Assembly (NCBI GenBank): GCA_046152925.1 | Contig: JBJXFX010000129.1 | Coordinates: 1 to 12,149, forward strand | DNA: 12,149 bases | Direction: 5' to 3' | Origin: CAMAUF01 sp046152925 | GTDB taxonomy: Bacteria; Chloroflexota; Dehalococcoidia; Tepidiformales; Tepidiformaceae | In this document: one piece after another, positions 1 through 7,443 of the stretch | How the letters are laid out: each line of letters opens with the position of its first letter | Position numbering within the stretch: the stretch's first letter is position 1 | The notes under the pieces: model-generated | Databases searched by the model: none | Told to the model about the DNA's origin: nothing | Seen by the model: the letters and a program-made list of their open reading frames with translations, nothing else | Program-made: the position numbers and the translations under genes

Positions 1-10
1 CGCTTTCGTG

Positions 11-16
11 TACAGT
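11..16 (+). promoter_or_regulatory. Candidate -10 box upstream of the dehydrogenase operon
   Basis: TACAGT sits 58 bases before the E1 alpha ATG and is preceded by GTG. Transcription from it would begin near base 23 and leave a leader of about 50 bases, which contains a small 6-bp hairpin (35-50, CTGGCC/GGCCAG with loop ACCC). Any -35 element would fall off the left edge, so the promoter cannot be verified. It resembles the -10 candidates at 4523 and 9234. Confidence 0.3.
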
Positions 17-73
17 CCGGACGCGTCATCGCTCCTGGCCACCCGGCCAGTTCACCCACCCTGGAGAGAACGA

Positions 74-1051
74 ATGGACATTTCGAAGGAAACCCTCCTC
101 GACCTGCACATGCGCATGGTCCGCATCCGCATCTTCGAAGAAGAGGCCGGCAAGCTGATGGAGACGGCGCGCATCCCCGGCGCCCTCCACCTCTATGTCG
201 GCGAGGAAGCCGTCGCCGCTGGCGTGATGTGCAACCTGAGCGACCAGGACCAGATCACGAGCACGCACCGTGGCCATGGCCACCTCGACGCAAAGGGCGG
301 CGACTTCAAGAAGATGTACGCCGAGCTCTTTGGCCGGGCCACCGGCTACAACAAGGGCAAGGGCGGCAGCATGCACATCTGCGATATGGATAAGGGCATG
401 CTCGGCGCGAACGGCATCGTCGCCGCTGGCCCGCCTATCGCCGCTGGCGCGGCCTTCGCCAACCAGTACAAGGGCAACGGCAATGTCGCCGTCGCCTTCT
501 TCGGCGATGGCGCGTCCAACGAGGGGGCGTTCCACGAGGCCGCCAACATGGCCGCCCTCTATAAGCTCCCGCTCATCCTCTGCTGCGAAAACAACGGCTA
601 CGGCGAATACACGCCCCAGGCCAAGCACCAGGCCATTAAGGACGTCGCCGACCGCGCCCCCGGCTACGGTATGCCAGGCGTAATTGTCGACGGCATGGAC
701 GCCATCGCCGTCTATGAGGCCGCGCGCGAGGCCATCAGCCGGGCACGCGCCGGGGGCGGGCCCACGCTCCTCGAATGCAAGACCTACCGCTTCTACGACC
801 ACGTCGGCATCCGCGGCATGGGCGTGAGCTACCGCACGGACGAAGAAGTCCTCGCCTACCGCTCGCGCGACGCCATCGACCTCCTCGAAAAGCAGCTCGC
901 CGAAATGGGCATCCAGACCATCGAGCAGTCCACCGCCATCCGCGACGCCACCCGCCAAGAGGCGCTGGACGCCATCAAGTACGCGGAATCGAGCCCGTTC
1001 CCGGAGCCGAGCGAGCTCCTCACCGATGTCTACTACGAGAAGGCCTCCTAG
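74..1051 (+). CDS. acoA: ThDP-dependent 2-oxoacid/acetoin dehydrogenase E1 component, alpha subunit
   Basis: This is the alpha subunit of the heterotetrameric E1, which with E1 beta decarboxylates a 2-oxo acid (or cleaves acetoin) on thiamine diphosphate and passes the acyl group to lipoyl-E2. The 325-residue protein has the usual family length. The ThDP/Mg motif runs from GDG at residues 144-146 to NN at 173-174. The HRGHGH stretch at 65-70 and KGKGGSMHI near 94-102 are typical of the family. The ATG at 74 is preferred because GGAG at 63-66 lies 7 bases upstream; an in-frame GTG at 8 would add 22 low-complexity residues without a ribosome site. The gene is first of a tight run, with E1 beta 17 bases downstream. 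The loop after the conserved YRFY reads YDHVGIRGMG (241-250) in place of the common GHSxSDP-type phosphorylation loop, so the substrate may differ from classic pyruvate enzymes. E1 alpha identity is firm; the acetoin assignment rests mainly on acoX and E1 beta. Confidence 0.93.
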   Translation: MDISKETLLDLHMRMVRIRIFEEEAGKLMETARIPGALHLYVGEEAVAAGVMCNLSDQDQITSTHRGHGHLDAKGGDFKKMYAELFGRATGYNKGKGGSMHICDMDKGMLGANGIVAAGPPIAAGAAFANQYKGNGNVAVAFFGDGASNEGAFHEAANMAALYKLPLILCCENNGYGEYTPQAKHQAIKDVADRAPGYGMPGVIVDGMDAIAVYEAAREAISRARAGGGPTLLECKTYRFYDHVGIRGMGVSYRTDEEVLAYRSRDAIDLLEKQLAEMGIQTIEQSTAIRDATRQEALDAIKYAESSPFPEPSELLTDVYYEKAS

Positions 1052-1068
1052 GGCCGCGGAGCACCAAG

Positions 1069-2055
1069 ATGACTGAAGCACGCAAGCTCCCCTACGTCGC
1101 CGCGGCCACCGAAGGCCTGCGCATGGTCCTCCGCGAGGACCCCAACACCTTCCTCTGTGGCGAAGACACCGCCGGCTACGGCTCGGTGTTTGGCTACACC
1201 CGCGGCCTCCAAGCCGAATTCGGCGAAAAGCGTGTCTTCGATACGCCGATCTCCGAAGAAGGCATCATCGGCCTCGGCGTCGGCGCCGCAGCCTGTGGCC
1301 TGCGCCCCATCCTCGACATTATGTTCATGGACTTCATCGCCGAGTGCATGGACGAGATCGTCAACCAGCTCGCCAAGATGCGGTACATGTTCGGCGGCAA
1401 GGCCAAGCTCCCCGTGACCATCTGCACGATGGCCGGCGCGGGCATCAACCTCGCTGCGCAGCACAGCCAGAGCCTCGAGGCTTGGATCGCCCACGTCCCC
1501 GGCCTCAAGGTCGTGATGCCGTCGTCGCCGTACGACGTCAAGGGCCTCATCATCTCGGCCGTCCACGACGACAACCCGGTCTTCGTCGTCCTCAACAAGC
1601 GCATGCTCGGCGTCATGGGCGAAGTGCCCGAAGAGATGTACGAGATCCCGCTTGGCAAGGCGAACATCGTCCGCCCGGGTTCGAACTTCACGATCGTGGC
1701 CACCGGCCGGATGGTCCCCGAGTCCTTGGCGGCGGCCGAAGAGCTCAAGAACGACGGCATCGACGTCGAGCTCGTGGACCCGCGTACGATCCAGCCGCTG
1801 GATTCGGCGACGATCCTCGCATCCGTCCAGAAGACGCACCGGGCGCTCGTCGTCCACGAGGCCGTCCGCTTCGGCGGCATCGGCGCCGAAATCGCGTCGC
1901 AAATCGCCGAAGAGTGCTTCGATTACCTCGACGCACCGGTCGGCCGGATCGGCGCGCCGTTCTCCCCGGTCCCCTTCACCCCGGCGCTGGAACAACTCTA
2001 CGTGCCATCGGCGGCGAAGATCGCGGCCGAAGTCCGCCGCATCGTCGGCCGGTAA
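1069..2055 (+). CDS. acoB: ThDP-dependent 2-oxoacid/acetoin dehydrogenase E1 component, beta subunit
   Basis: The 328-residue beta subunit completes the E1 active site at the alpha/beta interface. Residues 58-64 (DTPISEE) contain the glutamate that activates the ThDP aminopyrimidine, probably E63. AAQHSQS near 129-135 carries the active-site His132. The C-terminal transketolase-type domain ends with the family signature VPFTPALEQLYVPSA (301-315). RYMFGGKA (105-112) followed by a GAGI...AAQHSQSLE pattern resembles AcoB of acetoin dehydrogenases as recalled, and fits acoX downstream. The ATG at 1069 has GGAG at 1058-1061, seven bases upstream; the frame is open further left inside E1 alpha, but that extension has no homology-like sequence. 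It lies 17 bases after E1 alpha and is almost certainly co-transcribed. An 82-base gap with a strong hairpin separates it from acoX. Substrate (acetoin, pyruvate or branched-chain oxo acid) cannot be settled from sequence alone. Confidence 0.93.
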   Translation: MTEARKLPYVAAATEGLRMVLREDPNTFLCGEDTAGYGSVFGYTRGLQAEFGEKRVFDTPISEEGIIGLGVGAAACGLRPILDIMFMDFIAECMDEIVNQLAKMRYMFGGKAKLPVTICTMAGAGINLAAQHSQSLEAWIAHVPGLKVVMPSSPYDVKGLIISAVHDDNPVFVVLNKRMLGVMGEVPEEMYEIPLGKANIVRPGSNFTIVATGRMVPESLAAAEELKNDGIDVELVDPRTIQPLDSATILASVQKTHRALVVHEAVRFGGIGAEIASQIAEECFDYLDAPVGRIGAPFSPVPFTPALEQLYVPSAAKIAAEVRRIVGR

Positions 2056-2070
2056 TCCCGCGCACCAACC

Positions 2071-2115
2071 GCGCATCGACGAGGCGACCCCGGCCACCGG
2101 GGTCGCCTCGTGCGC
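2071..2115 (+). terminator. Strong hairpin between E1 beta and acoX (attenuator, processing or stability element)
   Basis: Bases 2079-2093 pair perfectly with 2097-2111 (15 bp, loop CCA), and GCGCA 2071-2075 can also pair with TGCGC 2111-2115 across a small bulge. No T-run follows, so it is not a canonical intrinsic terminator. The same transcript probably continues into acoX and E2. It may reduce read-through or protect the upstream E1 mRNA from 3' decay. Confidence 0.55.
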
Positions 2116-2137
2116 GACCAGGGATCTGAGAGGGAAG

Positions 2138-3133
2138 ATGCCGCCAGTCGGCCTGCTCGCCAACCCCATGTCTGGGAAAGACATCCGCCGCGTGATCGCG
2201 CGGGCTTCGGTGTTCGATAACCAGGAAAAACAAAACATCGTGCGGCGCGCCGTCGCCGGGGCCATCGCGGGCGGAGCGCGAGAGTTCGCCTACATGCCCG
2301 ATGGCTACGACATCGTCTCTAGCGCAGCCGAAGAACACGCCGGCCAAGCCACCTTCACCGCGGTGGAATTCCCCGACACGAACAGCGCGCTGGACACCAT
2401 CCGCTGCGCGCGCCACCTTCAAGAAGTTGGCTGCGGCGCCGTCGTGACGCTCGGCGGCGACGGCACAAACCGGGCGTTCACGCTCGGTTGGCGTGATGTC
2501 CCCCTCATCCCCGTCTCCACCGGCACCAACAACGTGTTCCCCCGGATGGTCGAAGCGACCGTGGCCGGGGCGGCCGCCGGACTCGTCGCCAGTGGGCGCG
2601 TGCCTCTCGCGGAAGTGGCGCGAAGCGTGAAAATCGTGATCGCCGAGATCGAAGGGGAACGGGACGACCTCGCACTCATTGACGCCGTCGTCCTCAACGA
2701 ACAGTTCATCGGCGCCCGCGCAATCTGGGATCCCTCCCGGCTGCGATCGGCCTTGTTGACACGGGCCGAGCCCGCAGCCGTCGGCATCTCATCGATCGGC
2801 GGGCTCCTCGAACCCGTGCACGACGATGACGAGGAAGGGCTCGCCATCCAGTTCGGCGGCGCCGACTCAGTCCTCGCACCGATCGCGCCCGGCCTCTATC
2901 TCCCGGTCCCCGTCGAAAGCTACCGGCGCCTCCCGCCCGGCGAGATTCTCGAAGTCGTCGGGCCGGGCGTCTTGGCCTTCGATGGCGAGCGCGAGCGCGT
3001 CCTCAAACCCGGCCAACGCGCTACCCTACGGATCAAGCGCGATGGCCCGCGGGTCATTGATGTCCCAAGAACCCTGCAATACGCGGCACGTCGCGGCCAT
3101 TTCCGCGGCACAGGAGAGCCCCATGGCAGTTGA
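2138..3133 (+). CDS. acoX: AcoX, NAD kinase-like protein of acetoin dehydrogenase operons
   Basis: This 331-residue protein belongs to the ATP-NAD/AcoX kinase family. The N-terminus has VGLLANPMSGKDIRR (4-18), the family's NPxSGKD opening. The nucleotide-binding GGDGT is at 106-110, and STGTNN at 127-132 matches the second conserved loop of the fold. The C-terminal half contains FDGER (281-285), typical of the beta-rich domain. AcoX is found in acetoin catabolic operons, but its reaction is, to my knowledge, not established; kinase activity on NAD or another small molecule is inference from fold. The ATG at 2138 is preceded by GAGAGGGA, a purine-rich but very close ribosome site. The gene ends inside E2, overlapping its start by 11 bases, so the two are probably translationally coupled. 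Classic aco operons have acoX upstream of acoA; here it sits between E1 beta and E2. Confidence 0.88.
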   Translation: MPPVGLLANPMSGKDIRRVIARASVFDNQEKQNIVRRAVAGAIAGGAREFAYMPDGYDIVSSAAEEHAGQATFTAVEFPDTNSALDTIRCARHLQEVGCGAVVTLGGDGTNRAFTLGWRDVPLIPVSTGTNNVFPRMVEATVAGAAAGLVASGRVPLAEVARSVKIVIAEIEGERDDLALIDAVVLNEQFIGARAIWDPSRLRSALLTRAEPAAVGISSIGGLLEPVHDDDEEGLAIQFGGADSVLAPIAPGLYLPVPVESYRRLPPGEILEVVGPGVLAFDGERERVLKPGQRATLRIKRDGPRVIDVPRTLQYAARRGHFRGTGEPHGS

Positions 3134-4505
3134 GATGGTCATCCCCAAGCTCGGCATGACGATGGAAGAAGGGACTGTCGCTGAGTGGCTGATCCCTGAC
3201 GGCGCCACGGTGAAGCCCGGCGACATGATCTACCGGCTCGAGACCGAGAAGATCGAGATGGAGATCGAGGCCGAGGGCGAAGGTACCCTCCATCACCTGG
3301 CCCCCGAAGGCGCCGTCCTCGCCTGCGGAGCCCCGGTCGCCCAAATCCTCGCCGCTGGGGAGAGCGCTCCTCCGGCTGGGGCCCCGGCCACCCCGGCGCC
3401 CGCTGCAGCCGCGCCGGCTACGCCCGTTGCGGCGGCCGCGCCCGCGCCTGTCGCCACTGGCGAGCGAGCCCCCTCTACCCCGGCCGCACGCAAGCTCGCG
3501 GCGGACCGCGGGATCGACATCGCGCTTGTCGCCGGGACCGGTCCCGGCGGCCGGATCACGGAAGCCGACGTCCAGGCCTACCAACCCGCGGCCGCCGCTC
3601 CGGCCCTCGCAGCGGCCAGCGACGCTCCCGCCTCGCCACTCGCGCGCAAGCTCGCCGAACAGCTCGGCGTGGACCTCGCGCGCGTCAAGGGTTCCGGGCC
3701 GGGCGGCCGCATCACCAAGGAAGACGTGGAGGCTGCCGCGGCCGCGCCAACTGCGCCCGCCGCTAAGGCGCCAGCGGCCCCCACAGCGTCAGCTCCGCGG
3801 GCCGCCGCCAGCCCCGCCTCCGGCGGCGTCGTCCCCATCCGCGGCATGCGGAAGGTCATCTTCGAGCGCATGCATCAGAGCCTCCATGGCATGGCCCAAC
3901 TCACCATGGGCGTGGAAGTCTGGATGGACGAAGCGGTCCGTCTGCGCGGCCAAATGATCGAGGAGTGGTCTGCCGAGGGCGTCCGTCCGGGCTACACCGA
4001 CATGATCATCCGCGCCGTCGCCAAGGCCCTCAAACAGCACGCGCGCTTTAACGCCGAAGTGCGCGACGACGGCATCCACCTGCTCACCGACATCCACGTC
4101 GGCATGGCCGTCGCCCTCGATGAGGGTCTCGTCGTGCCCGTCATCCGGAACACGGACAGGCTCTCGCTGAAGGAGATCGCGGTCGAGAGCAAGCGCCTGG
4201 CGGATGCAGCCCGCAACGGCAAACTCGGCCCCGACGACTACGTGGGCGGCACCTTCTCGGTCACCGCGCTCGGGATGTTCGGCGTCGACCTCTTCACGCC
4301 AATCATCAACCCGCCGAACGTCGCCATCCTTGGTGTCGGCAGGATCCACGACGGCATCGACTGGGAGGGCGACCGGCCCGTGAAGCGCCCGACGATGACG
4401 CTGAGCCTCACTTGGGACCACCGTGTCAACGACGGCGCCCCGGCGGCTGAGCTCGTCCGCACGATCAAGGGATTGCTGGAGGCGCCCTACCGGCTCTTGG
4501 TGTAA
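3123..4505 (+). CDS. acoC: Dihydrolipoamide acyltransferase (E2) with one lipoyl and two peripheral subunit-binding domains
   Basis: This is the 460-residue core of the dehydrogenase complex, which moves the acyl group from the lipoyl arm to CoA. Residues 1-76 form a biotinyl/lipoyl domain with lipoylated K43 in ETEKIEME (40-47). An Ala/Pro-rich linker leads to a first E3/E1-binding domain (about 118-152, with GTGPGGRITEADV). A second linker leads to another such domain (about 170-204, with GSGPGGRITKEDV). A third Ala/Pro linker precedes the catalytic CAT-like domain (about 235-460). The active-site motif DHRVNDG gives His433 and Asp437. The substrate-channel sequence ALGMFGVDLFTP lies at 382-393. 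The start ATG at 3123 has AGGAGAG at 3112-3118 and overlaps the acoX end by 11 bases. The doubled binding domain is the unusual feature. Acyl specificity (acetyl or other) is not evident. Confidence 0.92.
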   Translation: MAVEMVIPKLGMTMEEGTVAEWLIPDGATVKPGDMIYRLETEKIEMEIEAEGEGTLHHLAPEGAVLACGAPVAQILAAGESAPPAGAPATPAPAAAAPATPVAAAAPAPVATGERAPSTPAARKLAADRGIDIALVAGTGPGGRITEADVQAYQPAAAAPALAAASDAPASPLARKLAEQLGVDLARVKGSGPGGRITKEDVEAAAAAPTAPAAKAPAAPTASAPRAAASPASGGVVPIRGMRKVIFERMHQSLHGMAQLTMGVEVWMDEAVRLRGQMIEEWSAEGVRPGYTDMIIRAVAKALKQHARFNAEVRDDGIHLLTDIHVGMAVALDEGLVVPVIRNTDRLSLKEIAVESKRLADAARNGKLGPDDYVGGTFSVTALGMFGVDLFTPIINPPNVAILGVGRIHDGIDWEGDRPVKRPTMTLSLTWDHRVNDGAPAAELVRTIKGLLEAPYRLLV

Positions 4506-4573
4506 GGGCTCGACGGGTCTCGTACACTGGAAATCGCGGCGGGTTCGGCCCGCCGCGAGGGGACGGATCACGA
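4506..4573 (+). promoter_or_regulatory. Short gap with -10-like box, hairpin and ribosome site before the inserted gene pair
   Basis: TACACT at 4523-4528 resembles a -10 box. A TTGGTG at 4497-4502 is a possible but poorly spaced -35 (20 bases). A perfect 9-bp hairpin (4535-4543 with 4549-4557, loop TTCGG) begins about where a transcript from that box would start. It has no T-run, so it may be an mRNA 5' stem-loop or a weak E2 terminator. GAGGGGA (4557-4563) lies ten bases before the ATG at 4574. The promoter is a suggestion only. Confidence 0.35.
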
Positions 4574-4897
4574 ATGGCGACACAGAGATCGAGCGTCTTC
4601 GACCCACTTCCGCCTTTGACGGAGGAGTACGTCCGCGAGCTGATCGGAGACCCCGCCGAGGACGAACGGCGTATCAGCCACTTTCAGAAGACGTGCGACT
4701 ACTTTCACGGTCATCAGCGCGAGCTGAGGGAGCGGTACATGGGGCGCTGGATCATCGTGCACGGATGCGGTGTGGTAGGTGACGCATCGTCACTGGAAGA
4801 GGCCGCCGCCATCGTCCGAGCAAACCCTGCACTTGTCGACGAAGACCTGCTCATACGGTTCATGCGGCCGCCTGCCGCAGGTTCGGCCCACACGTGA
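4574..4897 (+). CDS. Small DUF5678-like protein, partner of the adjacent putative protease
   Basis: This 107-residue soluble protein has no signal peptide or membrane segment. Residues 52-97 contain a pattern resembling DUF5678: RERYMGRWIIV, then a turn with GVVGD, then a short SLEEAAAIVRA helix and a final DLLIRFM strand. DUF5678 proteins have no established function that I know of; small members often lie next to retropepsin-like genes, as here. The stop overlaps the next start in GTGA (4894-4897), so the two proteins are probably made in a fixed ratio. Codon use includes AGA, AGG, CGA, ATA and GTA, which the surrounding dehydrogenase genes use rarely, and about 27% of codons end in A or T. 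This suggests a different history from the flanking operon. The family call comes from motif memory only; the reading frame itself is well supported by its ribosome site and the coupled overlap. Confidence 0.72.
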   Translation: MATQRSSVFDPLPPLTEEYVRELIGDPAEDERRISHFQKTCDYFHGHQRELRERYMGRWIIVHGCGVVGDASSLEEAAAIVRANPALVDEDLLIRFMRPPAAGSAHT

Positions 4898-5343
4898 GTG
4901 CGCCGAGATTCGACCCAGACGGCGCCTGGAGTGTCGCGCTCGACGTATTCTTCCCACAGCTACGATCGCGCGCGATGCGATTCGACTTCCTGGTCGACAG
5001 CGCCTCGCCCATTACCGTGGTCTCTCCGGCAGACTGGTACCGCTATCCGGCATTCGGACGATTGCTGGATGAGGCAGCTGAGCAGAGAGTGCAAACGCGG
5101 AGCGGGGTGTCTCGAGCGTGGGACATCCCAGCGATGCTCGGGATGGACACAGCGGACGAGCGGCACCTCCTGATGCTCCCGATCGCCGTCGTAGCACCGG
5201 GTCAGATGGATGACGACGCCCCATCCCGCCTCGGGCGGGACGTGCTCAATCAGTGCTTGGTGGTCGCCCACGCCCGTGACCAGACGCTGTTGATCGAGCC
5301 CATCGAATGGGACATCCAGACACCGCGCCTTGGATCACCTTGA
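4894..5343 (+). CDS. Putative retropepsin-like aspartic protease
   Basis: This 149-residue protein starts at a GTG overlapping the upstream stop codon, an arrangement typical of translational coupling. The pattern fits a single-domain retropepsin: a hydrophobic strand ending in FLVDSAS (32-38), where D35 would be the catalytic aspartate, followed by TVVSPADW (41-48). The second hallmark, LGRDVLNQ (113-120), is followed by a strand-forming stretch VVAHARDQTLLIEP. These enzymes act as homodimers with one aspartate from each subunit. The usual D(T/S)G triad reads DSA here, so glycine is replaced by alanine; activity is uncertain. No signal peptide is seen, so it is likely cytoplasmic. Its target is unknown, with the preceding DUF5678-like protein the natural candidate partner. 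Codon use matches that protein (AGA, CGA, CTA, GTA present) rather than the dehydrogenase genes. lpdA begins 43 bases downstream. Confidence 0.7.
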   Translation: MSAPRFDPDGAWSVALDVFFPQLRSRAMRFDFLVDSASPITVVSPADWYRYPAFGRLLDEAAEQRVQTRSGVSRAWDIPAMLGMDTADERHLLMLPIAVVAPGQMDDDAPSRLGRDVLNQCLVVAHARDQTLLIEPIEWDIQTPRLGSP

Positions 5344-5386
5344 CCGTGCCCAGCCGGCGCACCCGAAACCCTTTGGAGACGAACCT

Positions 5387-6784
<1,398 letters not shown>

Positions 6785-6815
6785 GGCTGCGCGGGCCTTG
6801 CCGCCGTGTGGCACG

Positions 6816-7316
6816 ATGGTCTCGATGGATTGCTACGACCAACTCGTTCAGGCCGCGCATGAAGGCGCCACGCTCGACGAGGCAGAGCAGTTGGCCGCCC
6901 AACTGCTCGCCGGGCCCGGCGACCGTGGGAGCGTGGCGCGGCTCGCGGCCGCCTTCGCCGCGCTCGAAGCCGAGACGCGGGACGCCCACAACCGCTACCG
7001 GGAAATGACCGGGGCTGGCGTCCACGGCGGCGAGCCCGACGCCCGGGCGATGCCCTTCTTTGCGACCGCCACCTACATCCGGTCGAGCGGGCTCTATTCG
7101 CCGGATGAGCTCGCCGAGCTGGTTCAGCAGGGCAAAGTGCCGGCCGCCTGGCACGAACGCGAAGCGCGCCGCCTCCTCGCGTTCCTCGGCGTGCTCCGCG
7201 TCCTCATCCGGGAGCTCGACGCGGGCCGCCTCCACCACTGGACCTATGGCGACGAGGTCATCGCCCTCGGACGGCGCATGGCCCAGCTCCGTGTGGCCGA
7301 GGCCGGGCGCGCTTAA
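6816..7316 (+). CDS. Hypothetical helical protein
   Basis: I do not recognise this protein. From the ATG at 6816 it has 166 residues; a second in-frame ATG at 6825 would give 163. Neither has a clear Shine-Dalgarno, and an earlier ATG at 6756 overlaps lpdA, so the start is uncertain. It is rich in Ala, Glu, Arg and Leu and probably mostly alpha-helical, without membrane segments or signal peptide. Two amphipathic regions (about 15-65 and 95-160) flank a less regular centre with GGEPDARAMPFFATATYIRS (71-90). Third-position GC bias is that of the operon genes, which supports real coding. It follows lpdA by 31 bases and ends before a strong terminator, so it is probably the last gene of that transcript, but no functional link to the complex can be shown. 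Confidence 0.7.
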   Translation: MVSMDCYDQLVQAAHEGATLDEAEQLAAQLLAGPGDRGSVARLAAAFAALEAETRDAHNRYREMTGAGVHGGEPDARAMPFFATATYIRSSGLYSPDELAELVQQGKVPAAWHEREARRLLAFLGVLRVLIRELDAGRLHHWTYGDEVIALGRRMAQLRVAEAGRA

Positions 7317-7389
7317 ACGCGGTTGTGCCGCTTCCAGCCCTCGACCAGCATGGCGGCCCTCGCCGTCGTCCATCCGATCCCTCAGGGAT

Positions 7390-7419
7390 GCAAAAGGCGG
7401 CCCGGAGGCCGCCTTTTGC
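7390..7419. terminator. Bidirectional intrinsic terminator between convergent genes
   Basis: GCAAAAGGCGGCC (7390-7402) pairs perfectly with GGCCGCCTTTTGC (7407-7419), 13 bp with loop CGGA. The A4 and T4 arms supply a U-run on either strand. It lies 73 bases after the + strand hypothetical gene and about 25 bases after the minus-strand lyase stop, so it can end both transcripts. A small 5-bp hairpin (ATCCC/GGGAT, 7377-7389) abuts it on the left. Nothing else is seen in the 127-base gap. Confidence 0.88.
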
Positions 7420-7443
7420 TTTGCGGTTGTGATCCCGTCCGCG

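Noticed and set aside
8..73. GTG at 8 as the E1 alpha start
   Set aside because: It lacks a ribosome site and overlaps the candidate -10 region; the ATG at 74 has GGAG at correct spacing and fits family length.
26..2265. Long minus-strand open frames opposite E1 alpha and E1 beta (351 and 405 residues)
   Set aside because: They mirror GC-rich third positions of the real genes, have compositionally biased sequences with no motifs, and oppose clear conserved enzymes.
3360..3840. Repetitive GCC/CCG-rich tracts as a DNA repeat array
   Set aside because: They encode the Ala/Pro-rich flexible linkers of E2 and have no regular DNA unit or spacer pattern.
6785..6815. Promoter for the hypothetical gene in the lpdA gap
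   Set aside because: No -10 better than three matches of six was found, so read-through from lpdA is simpler.
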